DNA of 64,000 nt, taken from contig NC_084606.1 of assembly GCF_033807715.1 (NCBI RefSeq), forward strand, positions 36,088,398 to 36,152,397, read 5' to 3'. Positions 1 to 11,496 of this stretch are shown piece by piece. The notes under the pieces were generated by a model, which did no database searches, was not told where the DNA came from, and saw nothing but the letters and a program-made list of their open reading frames with translations. The DNA comes from Cololabis saira. Taxonomy: Eukaryota; Chordata; Actinopteri; Beloniformes; Belonidae. Made by a program: the position numbers and the translations under genes. How positions within the stretch are numbered: the first letter of the stretch is position 1; each line of letters opens with the position of its first letter.

Positions 1-153
1 AGACGATTTGACTGGATTTCAGTCTTTTACTGTTAGAGCTGCTGTCTTAGCCGTGTAGCAGTACATTGCAACATTTGTTTGGACCTGAAATGCAAAAAAG
101 GATGTATACTTGTAAATGATATCAATATCTTGGGTTCATATAAACAGTATGGA

Positions 154-155
154 CA

Positions 156-239
<84 letters not shown>

Positions 240-240
240 C
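154..240. repeat. (ACGC)n microsatellite
   Basis: An uninterrupted tetranucleotide run of about 22 copies. Arg/Ala/Cys-rich translations on either strand are artefacts of the repeat. Confidence 0.98.
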
Positions 241-762
241 TGACAAATGGAAGGAAAAAGCAAAGATGACGGTAGAAACCAGAAGTGTGTCAGGGCCCGC
301 TGTGTTTGCAGGGGTAAATGAAATGTGACTGCAGCTCGGGGCTCAGCCAGTCCTTGATTGACTAGATAACCAGGTCTCTGCGCTGCAGGGGACTCATTAC
401 AAGCTGACTAAAACCAAGATCGGGCGCGAGGAAAAGTATTTCTGTCTTTGTTTACCTAACACTGGATCAATCAAGCAACACGGTTGCCTCTCCGTTCACC
501 CAGAGGTCAGAAAGACAACATGAAGACTGCAGTGTTAAAAGTTCACTCATTGCTTCGTCATGACATTGTTTTTGTTTTTAATTACGATCATTATTGGTAT
601 TGTAAGGTTTTATAAGGATGTTTGGAACAGTTAAATGTTGAATAGGTCTAAATCCTAAATCCTGATGGATTCCTAGAAAGAACAAGTGAGAAGAAATAAA
701 TAACAGTTTGGGATGGCATAGCATAGGCAGCTATGAATCTGAGAAAAATAACCTGACTATTT

Positions 763-1125
763 CCTCGACATTTCGACTTTTTTCTCGACATTTCGACTTT
801 TTTCTCGACATTGACTTTTTTCTCGACATTTCAACTTTTTTCTCAACATTTTGACTTTTTTCTCAAAATTTTGACTTTTTTCTCGACATTTCGACTTTTT
901 TCTCAACATTTCGACTTTTTTCTCGACATTATGACTTTTTTCTTGAAGTGCATAATGAAAAAAATTATCTTCCCCCAGTTATAACTAATATAGAAACATG
1001 CAGCATGTGTTGCCTTCATTCTAAGGCGGATACCAGACTTTTCATTTTTTGCGGCTCCAGACATATTAGTTTTTGTGTTTTTGGTCCAATATGGCTCTTT
1101 CAACATTTTGGGTTGCCGACCACTG
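763..1125 (-). mobile_element. hAT-type MITE fragment (CAGGGGTCGGCAACC family), inverted
   Basis: It reads as the reverse complement of the left half of the elements at 19710, 32051, 39427 and 41410. From right to left it has the end (…GGGTTGCCGACCACTG), the inverse of GGAGCCGCAAAAAATGAAAAG, the CATTATGCAC box and about ten copies of the 20-bp CpG repeat. The other terminal repeat is missing, so it is truncated at the left. Confidence 0.8.
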
Positions 1126-1459
1126 GTCTAGATACTGTCACTCGCTCAAATTTAACAAGAAAAGAACTGTGTTATCACAATTATGCAGATGCTAAACAAA
1201 GACATAACTGAATCCTTCCTTGGAGCCAAGGAAGAAGGACTGAAAGTCAGCACTTGGCTTCAGACAGCCGACAACCAAGCCAGAAATATGGACGAGTTTC
1301 ACTGCCATATTAAGACAGTAGTGAAGTTGGCGTGTTACCACCTGCAGAACATGTCAAGGATTAAAGGACTGAAGTCTCAGCAGGACTGAGAACATCCGGT
1401 CCCTGCTCTTATCTTCAGTAGACTGGACCACTGCTACGCTGCTCTTACTAGGTATCCAC

Positions 1460-2522
1460 AACCCTGGGGCTGTCTTCAGGTCAAGGTGGGGGGAAGGGAA
1501 GAAGGGAGGGAGGGAGGGAGGAAGGAAGGAAGGAAGGAAGGAAGGAAGGAAGGAAGGAAGGAAGGAAGGAAGGAAGGAAGGAAGGAAGGAAGGAAGGAAG
1601 GAAGGGAGAAAAGAAGGGAGGAAAGAAGGAAGGAAGGAAGGAAGGAAGGAAGGAAGGGAGAAAAGAAGGGAGGAAAGAAGGAAGGAAGGAAGGGAGAAAA
1701 GAAGGGAGGAAAGAAGGAAGGAAGGAAGGAAGAAAGGAAGGGAGAAAAGAAGGGAGGAAAGAAGGAAGGAAAGAAGGAAGGAAGGGAGAAAAGAAGGAAG
1801 GAAGGAAGGAAGGAAGGAAGGAAGGAAGGAAGGAAGGAAGGAAGGAAGGAAGGAAGAAAGGAAGGAAGAAAGGAAGGGAGAAAAGAAGGGAGGAAAGAAG
1901 GAAGGAAGGAAGGAAGAAAGGAAGGAAGAAAGGAAGGGAGAAAAGAAGGGAGGAAAGAAGGAAGGAAAGAAGGAAGGAAGGAAGGGAGAAAAGAAGGAAG
2001 GAAGGAAGGAAGGAAGGAAGGAAGGGAGAAAGGAAGGAAGGGAGGAAAGAAGGAAGGAAGGGAAAAAAGAAGGAAGGAAGGAAAGAAGGGAGAAAAGAAG
2101 GAAGGATGTGAAAAAAGAAGGAAGGAAAGAAGGGAGGAAGGAGGGAAGGAAGGGAGAAAAGAAGGAAAGAAGGAAGGAAGGGAGAAAAGAAGGAAGGAAA
2201 GAGGGGAGGAAATAAGGAAGGAAGGAAGGGAGAAAAGAAGGAAGGAAAGAAGGGAGGAAAGAAGGAAGGAAGGAAGAAAAGAAGGAAGGAAGGAAGGAAG
2301 GAAGGAAGGAAAGGAAGGAAGGGAAAAAAGAAGGAAGGAAAGAAGGGAGGAAAGGAAAAAAGAAGGAAGGAAGGAAGGGAGAAAAGAAGGAAGGAAAGAA
2401 GAGAAGAAGGGAAAAAAGAAGGAAGGGAGGAAGTAAGGAAGGAAGGAAGGAAGGAAGGAAGGAGAGAGCAGGAGGAAAGAAGGACAGAAGACAAAAAGAC
2501 CCAAAGACAGTTCAAGGGTTAA
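1460..2522. mobile_element. TIR element with a 1-kb (GGAA)n core
   Basis: The left end AACCCTGGGGCTGTCTTCAG and the right end (…GACCCAAAGACAGTTCAAGGGTTAA) are imperfect inverted repeats. They match the ends of 53290-54288. Nearly the whole interior is polypurine GGAAGGAA with GGGAGAAAAGAA variants (1487-2490). The long Lys/Gly/Glu or Ser/Phe/Leu-Pro translations come only from the repeat. The TTAA terminus is kept at the right end only, which suggests a piggyBac-like TTAA element. Confidence 0.7.
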
Positions 2523-2567
2523 AACATCCAACAAACAGCTGCAGTAGCTGATGAGACGATGTCAGCA

Positions 2568-2674
<107 letters not shown>

Positions 2675-3409
2675 CTTTAGTGCCTCAAACTGTTTTTCAA
2701 AACATTATCCAAGGACAAGGCCACAGCTGTTTTTATTAACAAGCACTTAATTATGAACACGCCCACACTGAAGACCTCCATCCGAGCCCGGAGGTCCTAA
2801 CGAGGTGTTGACTAACGAAGGTCGCTGCGGGAACGCAGCTCTCACGCTTGAGTGAGAGGGTGATGATGTGAAAGAGAGGAGGACGGCTCAGGAAATGAAC
2901 CAGACATGAAACAGACAAAGCAAGAAACACGAATGCAGCAGACAGAAACGTTCAAGACGCCCAACTCCTACAAAATCACTGCTTTCTGTTTGAATCTGCA
3001 TTTCACACATCAGCAGCTCGCTGGGTCCTGGTTTGTGATTTCAGAACAAATGTATTTAAAATGCATAGAAATCTCAGCTGGTTAATGGTAAGAGAAAGAT
3101 TACTTTATTCTTTATTAATATTTGGAAGAAATGTATCCATATCCAAAACCCAGCAAGCTCTATATAAAAGAAAATGTTCATTTTTCACTGCCAAAAATAA
3201 AGACAAACTATGGTAAAAGAACGGTGATATACAGAGTCTGCATGGAACCCAATCCCCAAACACTTTAAGCAAACTATTAACATAAAAGAATTCAAATTGT
3301 TAGTAAAGAAACATCTTTTGAATAGCATATAAAATATAAAACTTATTTAATTATTATTAAATAAATAAATAAATAATGTAGATAGTATATGGGTGTATGT
3401 GTGTATATA

Positions 3410-3774
3410 TACAGGACCGTCTCAGAAAATTGGAATATTGTGATAAAGTTCTTTAGTTTCTGTAATGCAAAAATGTCATACATTATGGATACATTACAAA
3501 TCAACTGAAATATTACAAGCCTTTTATTATTTTAATATTGCTGAACATGGCTTAAGAAAACTCAAATATCCTATCTCAAAAAATTAGAATATTCTGGGAA
3601 TCTTAATCTTAAACTGTAAGCCATAATCAGCAATATTAAAATAATAAAAGGCTTGCAATATTTCAGTTGATTTGTAATGAATCCAGAATGTATGACATTT
3701 TTGTTTTTTTAAATTGCATTACAGAAAATAAAAAACTTTATCACAATATTCAAATTTTCTGAGACAGTCCTGTA
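3410..3774. mobile_element. Foldback MITE, TACAGGACNGTCTCAGAAAAT family
   Basis: This is an almost perfect palindrome of 365 bp. Its ends are TACAGGACCGTCTCAGAAAA and the inverse. The outer TA at both ends fits a TA target, as in Tc1/mariner-type elements (inference). Full copies are at 58876-59246 and 61792-62162, with a partial one near 48655-48853. Confidence 0.85.
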
Positions 3775-3902
3775 TACATTTTTTTATTCCTTTTTTTGGT
3801 ATTTTATTTAAATTATTTTCTTTTCTTTTTTTAATTTTATTATAATTTTTTTTATTACTTTTTTCTTTTTTTTTTTCTTTTGAATGAGCGTATACATGAT
3901 CG

Positions 3903-3904
<2 letters not shown>

Positions 3905-3978
<74 letters not shown>
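3905..3978. repeat. (AT)n microsatellite
   Basis: Pure AT dinucleotide run inside the LINE 3' UTR. Confidence 0.97.
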
Positions 3979-3981
<3 letters not shown>

Positions 3982-4373
3982 GAATATTTATTAAAATGGT
4001 TATTGGTGCAAACTATGATAACAATACATGGTTTGAATTCGTTGATGTTATAAAATGTTTGAATATGTATTGTTTTTATTTATATCTAAATGTTAAACGG
4101 AATAACTTTTTATTTTTTCTTTATTTTCTGTTTTTCCTTTCTTTTTGTATATGCTATACTTCGTTAGTTTTGCTTTTAATTTTTTGTTGTAATGTTCTGT
4201 GTATTATGTGTGGGACCCCAGGAAGAATAGCTGCAGTTTTGCTGTAGCTAATGGGGATCCAAATAAAACTATAAAAAAACTATCTCAGCGTTTAAGCTTT
4301 GCACCACAGAAACCCGAGCAAAGAAATGTCTCAAATGTACCAGGACAGTGAGAAAGCTAACAGAGAGTTTTAC

Positions 4374-4437
4374 CCTTTTCTGCACGGGCCAGGGCTTGGT
4401 GATGGCGGAGATGTCACAGGCCGTCATCAGCATGGAC
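4374..4437 (-). CDS. pde5a: pde5a exon: catalytic Asp (TACDISAITKPW), last exon in window
   Basis: The acceptor is TCCCCTGCAG and the donor is gtaaaa. One base completes arginine; 21 codons follow, SMLMTACDISAITKPWPVQK and R. The aspartate at 4415-4413 corresponds to human metal ligand D764. Human continues with IAELVATEFF, which I could not find in 1-4373, so the remaining C-terminal exons lie left of the window. A TTAA-ended transposon begins only 40 bp upstream of the acceptor. Confidence 0.95.
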
Positions 4438-4477
4438 CTGCAGGGGAGACAGGAAACACACGCTCACCTCCACTCTT

Positions 4478-6007
4478 TTAAAGGACATCTATTATAGCAT
4501 TTAATGTCTATCTTAACCAGGCATTGAATGTCTTAAAAACAAGCTTTTGATTTTTTTTGCTAAATAAATGAGAAATTCAGCCTCTGGGACATGTCTTTAT
4601 CTTTACCGTTTCTAACCTCATTATCTATGAGGGATTCTGAGTGGGCGGGGCTATGATAATGAGGCACTGTGCTGATAGGCTGCCTGAATGACGCAATGAC
4701 GCGATACACTGCTACGGAAAAATGGTGTAAGCTCCGGCCGGCGGAGTTAAGGCTGATTTATGGAGCCTACGGCGTAGGGTACGCGTCGATTTAACGCAGA
4801 ACCGTAATTCAGGCTTAAGATCCGTTTACACCGTGTAACTGAATGAGAGCGTCCGACTATCACGTCGAGCTGCGTGACATCGGACGCTCTCTGTCCACAC
4901 TGAAACTGTTAAACTCTCTCTGTCCACACTGAAACCGTTAAACTCTCTCTGTCCACACTGAAACCGTTAAACTCTCTCTGTCCACACTGAAACTGTTAAA
5001 CTCTCTCTGTCCACACTGAAACTGTTAAACTCTCTCCGTCCACACTGAAACTGTTAAACTCTCTCCGTGCACACTGAAACTGTTAAACTCTCTCCGTCCA
5101 CACTGAAACTGTTAAACTCTCTCCGTCCACACTGAAACTGTTAAACTCTCTCCGTCCACACTGAAACTGTTAAACTCTCTCCGTCCACACTGAAACCGTT
5201 AAACTCTCTCCGTCCACACTGAAACTGTTAAACTCTCTCTGTCCACACTGAAACCGTTAAACTCTCTCTGTCCACACTGAAACTGTTAAACTCTCTCTGT
5301 CCACACTGAAACTGTTAAACTCTCTCTGTCCACACTGAAACCGTTAAACTCTCTCTGTCCACACTGAAACCGTTAAACTCTCTCTGTTCACACTGAAACC
5401 GTTAAACTCTCTCTGTCCACACTGAAACCGTTAAACTCTCTCTGTCCACACTGAAACCGTTAAACTCTCTCTGTCCACACTGAAACTGTTAAACTCTCTC
5501 TGTCCACACTGAAACTGTTAAACTCTCTCTGTCCACACTGAAACCGTTAAACTCTCTCCGTCCACACTGAAACCGTTAAACTCTCTCCGTCCACACTGAA
5601 ACCGTTAAACTCTCTCCGTCCACACTGAAACCGTTAAACTCTCTCTGTCCACACTGAAACTGTTAAACTCGCGGCCAGTTAGGACAGTCCAATAGAAAAA
5701 AAATAAAGCAATGGAATTGATTTTGTCGCTGATGCTCGTACGCATGGGACATGGTTTAATAGTTTACAGAGCCGCTGCTCTTCAGCCCAGAGTGAGGCTT
5801 TGTTCCCTCCCCTGCTACACGTCATTCAGACAGCCAATCAGCACAGAGCCTCATTATCATAGCCCCACCCCCTCAGAATCCTGCATAGAGACATGGCCCA
5901 GAGGTTGAATTTCTGATTTATGTAGAAAAAACAAGCTTTAGATTGTTTTTAAGACATTCAAGGCCTGTTTAAAATATACATTAAATGCCATAATAGGTCC
6001 CCTTTAA
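4478..6007. mobile_element. TTAA-ended MITE carrying a 29-bp minisatellite
   Basis: The ends are TTAAAGGACATCTATTATAG and the inverse …CCATAATAGGTCCCCTTTAA. The inner arms (CATTAAATG, AAAACAAGCTTTTGATT, TCATTATCATAGCCCC and the GGCTGCCTGAATGACG box) are also inverted. TTAA at both termini suggests a piggyBac-like element. A second family member is at 14118-15226. The centre holds a 29-bp minisatellite and a piece of the GGCTGATTTATGG foldback (about 4750-4822). No transposase is encoded. Confidence 0.8.
4898..5668. repeat. 29-bp minisatellite, about 27 copies
   Basis: The unit begins ACTGAAACYGTTAAACTCTC and ends TCYGTCCAC. Variation is almost confined to two C/T positions. It has no spacers, so it is not CRISPR-like. 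It sits in the centre of the TTAA-ended element. Confidence 0.97.
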
Positions 6008-6453
6008 AGAAAAGTCTCTTGGCGCCATGGCCGAAACCGAACAGGAAGTCGGCCATTTTGAATTAATCGTGTAATTTTGGCGTAATTTATGTAATTACTT
6101 CGGCCGTTAATACGGCCCGAACCGTAACGTGCACCCAGGTGTGTTATACATCAAAATGTGCGTCTCTAACCTGCGACGACGTGCATTACTTTTCTCAGTC
6201 AAAAGCTTTACCGTGGCGACGCTAGATGCCAAAAAGCGCGCCCACCCTTCATCTGGTCCATATTGACTCATTCACCTTAATTGGTGCAAATTAGCCCCAC
6301 CCTTTCTTCTGATTGGTCGATATTTGATAGTTCCTATTTTCTGCCATATTTTTTGAATGGTTTGACATAAAGAGTCGTGGGTTCATCGCTGCTTGCAGCT
6401 TTAATTAGGGCCCGAGCACTTGCAGTGCGAAGGCCCTATTGTATTTGCAGGAA

Positions 6454-6488
<35 letters not shown>

Positions 6489-8428
6489 TTCCTGACAAAG
6501 TGATGGCCTTTTTGCCCCCCTTAACATGCCCAAAAAGTCACCAAATTTTGCACCCAGGTCAGGCCTGGCGAAAAATTTGATATTTAATGGTTTGCATTAA
6601 TGGGTGTGGCAAAATGGCTCAACAGCGCCCCCTTGAAAACTTTGTGCCTCAAGCCCCACGATACGGTTTGACGTACATGCACGAAAATCGGTACACACCT
6701 GTATCATGGGACAACTTAAAGAAAAGTCTCTTGGGATCATGCCCGAAACCGAACAGGAAGTCGGCCATTTTGAATTAATCGTGTCACTTTGGCGCAATTT
6801 ATGCCATTCCTTCGAAAGTTAATTCAGCCCGAATCGTAACGTGCACCCAGGTGTGTTATACATCAAAATGTGCGTCTCCATCCTGCGACCACACGCATTA
6901 CTTTTCTCTTTCGAAAGCGTTACCGTGGCGACGCTAGACGCCAAAAAGCGCGCCCACCCTTCATCTGATTGGTTCTGACAGAAAAAACTTTGCGCCTCAA
7001 GCCCCATAATACGGTTTGACGTACATGAACGGAAATCGGTACACACCTGTATCATGTTGCAACTAAAAGAAAAGTCTCTTGGCGCCATGGCCTAAACCGA
7101 ACAGGAAGTCGGCCATTTTGAACATTCTGAATTAATCGCGTAATTTTGGAGCAATATATGCCATTCCTTCGAGAGTTAATTCAGCCCGAACCGTATCGTG
7201 AACCCAGATGTGTTATACATCAAAATGTGCGTCTCCATCCTGCGACTACACGCATTACTTTTCTCTTTCAAAAGTGTTACCGTGGCGACCCTAGACGCCA
7301 ACAAGCGCACCCCCCCTTCATCTGATTGGTCCATATTTGATAGTTCCCCAAAAGGCACCAAATTTGGCATGCAAGCCAGGCCTGGCGATAAATTTGATAT
7401 TTCATGGTTTGCATTAATGGGCGTGGCAAAATGGCTCAACAGCGCCCCCCGGAAAACTTTGTGCCTCAAGCCCCACAATACGGTTTGACGTACATGCACG
7501 AAAATCGCTACACACCTGTATCATGGCACAACTTAAAGAAAAGTCTCTTGGAGCCATGGCCGAAACCGAACAGGACGTCGGCCATTTTGAATAAATTGTG
7601 TCATTTTGGCGAAATTTATGCCATTCCTTCGGCAGTTAATTCAGCCCGAACCGTAACGTGCACCCAGGTGTGTTATACATCAAAATGTGCGTCTACATCC
7701 TGCGACACCACGCATTACTTTTCTCTTTCAAAAGTGTTACCGTGGCGACGCTAGACGCCAAAAGGCGCGCCCCCCCTTCATGTGATTGGTCCATATTTGA
7801 TAGTTCTCCAAAAGTCACCAAATTTTGCATGCAAGCCAGACTTGGCGATAAATGTGATATTTCATGGTTTGCATTAATGGGCGTGGCCTAACGGCTCAAC
7901 AGCGCCCCCTAGAAAACTTTTCTCTGCCATAACTTTTGAATGGTTTGACATAGAGAGTTGTGGGTGGTGTCATGGGACTCTGTAATGAGTTCTTAAGGTT
8001 CGTTGGCCTTAATTAGCCCCGCCCCTTCTTCTGATTGGTTGTCCCGATTTTCTGCTATAACTTTGGAATGGTTTGACATAGAGAGTCCTGGGTGGTGTCA
8101 TAAGATTCTGTATGGAGTCCTTGACCTTCATTGGCCTGAATTAGCCCCGCCCCTTCTTGTCTTTGGTTGTCCCTTTTTTCCGCTATAACTTTTGAATGGT
8201 TTGACATAGGAAGTCGTGGGTGGTGTCATGGGACTCTGTAATGAGTCCATAAGCTTCGTTGGCCTTAATTAGCCCCGCCCCTTCTTCTGATTGGTTGTCC
8301 CTTTTTTCTGCTATAACTTTTCAATGGTTTGACGTAGGAAGTCGTGGGTGGTGTCATTTCTGATACTTATGGGGGGCGGTGGCCGTGAGTGCGAGGGCCC
8401 GTTCATTGCTGCTTGCAGCTTTAATTAT
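6008..8428. mobile_element. GGGCCCGAGCACTTGCAG-type fish repeat with internal tandem segments
   Basis: The sequence GCTTGCAGCTTTAATTAGGG at about 6393 and GCTTGCAGCTTTAATTA at about 8410 mark family ends. The interior repeats segments of roughly 340-470 bp built around GAACAGGAAGTCGGCCATTT, GTGTTATACATCAAAATGTG and TTACCGTGGCGACGCTAGA. In the last 500 bp the unit changes to TTTTGAATGGTTTGACATAG with GATTGGTTGTCCC. This family is common in teleost genomes. I do not recognise a coding region; the ORFs here are repeat-derived. A (TTA)n run lies at 6458-6487. Confidence 0.65.
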
Positions 8429-8644
8429 GATTACATTTCTTATTATTTCTTATTTTTTTAGGCCTTTTCTGAAGGCGTAGAAGGCCCTGAATCCACTGCT
8501 GGATACGTTCCCTGCCTCGTCACATGGTCTGGGATTTCATTTAAGCTTAGTTAAACCCTTCCTGAGCCCCTTTAAGTGTCTGAACTGTTCAACTATTCCT
8601 TCCTAATCCCAGCCTGGGATGGATTTAAAGCTTGAGAGACTTAC

Positions 8645-8722
8645 CTCAGTAGGTCTTTGTGCTGTTCGTCCTCCCAGATGAACTGGCTGTTCTTGGTGAG
8701 CTCAAAAAACTCCTCTCGCCTC
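8645..8722 (-). CDS. pde5a: pde5a exon: RREEFFEL segment
   Basis: The acceptor is GTGTCGTCAG and the donor is gtaagt. One base completes lysine; 25 codons follow (RREEFFELTKNSQFIWEDEQ then HKDLL); two bases remain for an arginine. Human has [20 protein letters not shown]. The phases match both neighbours exactly. The exon is short but complete. Confidence 0.94.
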
Positions 8723-8807
8723 CTGACGACACAAACACACAGGGCCTCAGGTCATTCTCTTCATGCACCCCCTTTAGCCTCTTTAACACCCACGTTACAA
8801 CACCCAT

Positions 8808-9700
8808 CTAAAGTGGACATGGGCAAACTACTGCCCCCCGGGCCACATGCGGCCACATGTTAGGCTTGTTAATCCGGACTCGTCCAAATTATAGTAAAAA
8901 CCCCCTTTCCCTGCAATGCCCACGTTTCCCCAATAGATGGCGCATGAGCACTCAAACACAATGACCGTTGTTGGAGTGGCGCGTGTTTCATTTCGTTTCA
9001 CGTCGCCATTCAAGCCCTTCTGTAAAGTTCAGCAGATCAAAGAGAAGGACAGTGGACACTGACTACGTTTCCATGCAGTCAAAATTCAGGTTATTGCTAA
9101 TATTCCGGTTACTGAAACATTCGTAATATTCCGTTTACATGGTAATTAATCATTTGGGATATCTGGATCAAACCAGCGACGCGCAGAGAATGTGATGACG
9201 CAATTCCCGTCATTTCTGCTTCTTCTTCCTGTATCCAAATTCAAAACAAATGATTTGTTGGGGTTTTTAAAAACCCGAATATGAGCAAATTCGGGTTATT
9301 CAAAGGGGTTATTGGTGTTTACATGGCCGTGCAAATTCGGGTTATTGCTAATATTCGGGTTTTAAAAGGGTTATTGATGCATGGAAACACAGTCAGTGAG
9401 TGCCGAGTATTTAATCCCTCTGGAAGACGGCACAGAAGATGCTGCTGGTGTTTGGCTCAACCTACGTGTGTGAGCAGACTTTTAGCGTCATGAACATCAA
9501 CACAGCGCATCACAGATCCCGGTTAACTGACAAACACCTCACATCTATCCTGAGCTTTGCCACTACAAAACTCCAGGCTTTGATGCACTGGCAAAAAAAA
9601 AAACGGAGACCAGCAACACTGTTCCCACTGAAATTGGTCAGTTTTTCTGCTGTTGTGAAAAAATGCATATGGAAAGTTCGGAAGTGCATCTTTTAATTAA
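8808..9700 (+). pseudogene. hAT transposase C-terminal (dimerisation) remnant
   Basis: At 9436-9600 the plus strand encodes MLLVFGSTYVCEQTFSVMNI then NTAHHRSRLTDKHLTSILSF and ATTKLQ. This is the C-terminal hAT dimerisation segment of ZBED/GTF2IRD2-like transposases. The sequence from 8820 (GGGCCACATGCGGCC) to 9059 looks like part of the same element. A foldback element interrupts it at 9060-9395. There is no intact frame beyond the fragment, and an A-run at 9595 breaks it. Confidence 0.7.
9060..9395. mobile_element. Foldback element, TTTCCATGCA ends
   Basis: The left end TGACTACGTTTCCATGCA pairs with the right end TGCATGGAAACACAGTCA. Inside, TTCAGGTTATTGCTAATATT pairs with inverted copies of CGGGTTATTGCTAATATTCG. 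It interrupts the hAT remnant. Partial relatives are at 12860-12972 and 22010-22050. Confidence 0.7.
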
Positions 9701-10420
9701 AAGTAATGTGTGTTTACGCACAGCAGCGGTACAGCGGCTTCATTAACACGCCGCATATTGCTCCTAATTTCAATTTCTAGTTTCTGCTGCAGGTAGGATA
9801 TTTAATACAGCCTATGTGTGTGTGCTTGGCGACAGACACGTGTACTGTTTGCGCTTGAAGTTTGTAGAGCGCGCAGTCAGGATAATCCATCCATGATTTT
9901 GGGGTCCATACGAGTGAATATTTCGTCAGAGGGAGGAAATACTGCCAACAGGCAATAACATTTGCAAACCCGGCAGGCAATAACAATCAATGAATGTCGT
10001 GTTTTCGATCCGCTCCGGGGCAACGTCAGTAATTCTCAACCCAGCAGCAGCAACGTTAGCATGTCCTCATTGTTTTCCTTTTCCCCCCAAGTGAGAATCG
10101 ATAAGGGAATCGATTAAGAACCGAATCCTTAAGCAGAATCGAAAATGGAACTGGAATCGTTAAAATCGTATTAATTTCCATCCCTAATCTCCACATTCCC
10201 CGTCTTTGAAATAGCCCTGCTTGACTGACAGATCAGATAACAACGCCCCTCGAATAGCACATTGGGGAACAAACACAGTCGGTTTCTGCCGCTCCCCCTC
10301 TCATCTCTAGACACTTGTTTTTAGCGTGTTTAGCGAGTTTTGCATGACCGCCGTACGCTACTGTTTCAAAAACAAAAGGATTTCTCTCCATTAAACAGCA
10401 TCAGATAATCTACAGCCCTG
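9700..10420. other. Intron sequence with hAT end fragment
   Basis: No gene is seen. The part at about 10093-10192 (GAGAATCGATAAGGGAATCG … TTTCCATCCCTA) resembles the end of a common fish hAT element that starts TAGGGATGGGAATCG. Confidence 0.5.
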
Positions 10421-11152
10421 GGGCCTCATTTATAAAAGAGTGCGTAGGATTCATACTAAAGTGCACGTGCACCCAAAAGCTGCGAAAAAAAATCCGGATT
10501 TATAAAACCGTGTGCACGCACATCTGCACGCAATGTTCTCTTTATAAATCACAGTCCAGCTGGAAGGTTGCGCACATGAATTAGCCTCATATCCCGCCCT
10601 CTACACGGCCACTTTCTACCATAAATGGGCAATGCAAAGTAGTTCATGACTGTATTTGCATATGAATGAACCTGCTGAGCATGCGCAGCGGCACCTGCAG
10701 TCTGTTTCTGCTGTGTGTCAGGATGAATGAGTCATGTGTCGAGCCGGTGTTCTGCCGAGGTGTCCTACCTTTTATCTCAGTTTCTTTTTTTTCAAAGGCT
10801 TTTTCATGCAAATAGACGATTTAACAGCAGGAAGTCAGATTGTGCTTCACATAGATCTATGTGTACGACGCTTCGGCGGAAGATAAAACCCTGTCAGATC
10901 ACGCTTCCACATAGATTAATGCAGGTAGGATGATTTAACAGATGAAAATACCCCGTCAGATCACGTTTCCACATAGACATCAACATTTATCTATGTGGAA
11001 GCGTGATCTGACGTTTTTTTTTCTTCCGCCGAAGCGTCGTACACATAGATCTATGTGGAAGCACATTCTGACTTCCTGCTGTTAAATAGAAGTGTAGTGT
11101 AGCATCTTTTAAGCCCTGTTTTGTGCGCAAGCAAGCTTTATAAATGAGGCCC
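10421..11152. mobile_element. Harbinger-like element, GGGCCTCATTTATAAA TIRs
   Basis: The termini GGGCCTCATTTATAAA and TTTATAAATGAGGCCC are perfect inverted repeats. The 3-bp flanks are CTG and TTG, a degraded match to a 3-bp target duplication. The interior contains a large hairpin (10820-11088). No complete ORF is present. It ends 37 bp from the pde5a donor at 11190. Confidence 0.75.
10820..11088. repeat. Long hairpin inside the Harbinger-like element
   Basis: Arms of about 68 bp, beginning AACAGCAGGAAGTCAGATTG on the left, are inverted on the right. Each contains ACATAGATCTATGTGTACGA and CGCTTCGGCGGAAGA. The loop carries further copies of GTCAGATCACGCTTCCACAT in both orientations. Confidence 0.9.
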
Positions 11153-11189
11153 TTGCTCTGCCCCTCCGGGCTCCGGGTCTGGTACCTAC

Positions 11190-11290
11190 TTCATGTACAG
11201 AGCCAGGTCGGTGGCCAGGATGGCTCTCTCGATCATCTTCAGCGTGGCCTTGTACTCGTCCAGAGAGAGGCCGCTCAGGATCTGGTTTCC
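11190..11290 (-). CDS. pde5a: pde5a exon: GNQILSGL to ATDLALYM
   Basis: The acceptor is GTGTCTGCAG. The donor is gtaggt, used after ATGAA, so the lysine codon is split aa/g with the next exon. The exon has 33 codons plus two bases: [20 protein letters not shown] then [13 protein letters not shown]. If the donor were ignored, the frame would hit a TAG one codon later. The right end of a Harbinger-like element (10421-11152) lies only 37 bp downstream of the donor. Confidence 0.96.
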
Positions 11291-11493
11291 CTGCAGACAC
11301 ACAAACCAAAATGTTCATACTCCCAAGGGTGAGAACAGGTTTGATACAGAGAACTTTTTTCTACAGAGCCATGGTTGGCTGGAACTCATACCAGTTCATA
11401 TTTCTCATGTAGGTAGCAAAGATTGGTTTAAGGCTCAATAATCATGTTTTGGGGTTTTCAGTTTTCAATTCAAATGTATACCGTTTAGTACAC
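11291..11493. other. Short intron stretch, nothing recognised
   Basis: Single-copy-looking sequence between the pde5a exon acceptor and the next Harbinger-like element. Confidence 0.5.
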
Positions 11494-11496
11494 TTG

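Larger units (their letters stand above)
3195..4276 (+). pseudogene. LINE 3' end: ORF2 C-terminus plus 3' UTR
   Basis: At 3193-3330 the translation gives KTNYGKRT and, after a frameshift, WNPIPKHFKQTINIKEFKLL then VKKHLLNSI and a stop. This is the characteristic C-terminal tail of fish non-LTR retrotransposon ORF2. The downstream 3' UTR is AT-rich and ends with TGGGACCCCAGGAAGAATAG and GGGGATCCAAATAAAACT, a LINE-like 3' terminus. It is interrupted by the foldback at 3410-3774 and by an (AT)n run. Confidence 0.7.

Noticed and set aside
1486..2534. Open frames of 300+ residues on both strands
   Set aside because: They come from the GGAA repeat; a 4-bp period gives a 12-bp (4-residue) cycle without stops. 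No protein features.
4898..5668. Regular 29-bp repeat suggesting a CRISPR array
   Set aside because: Units are contiguous with no unique spacers, in an animal genome.
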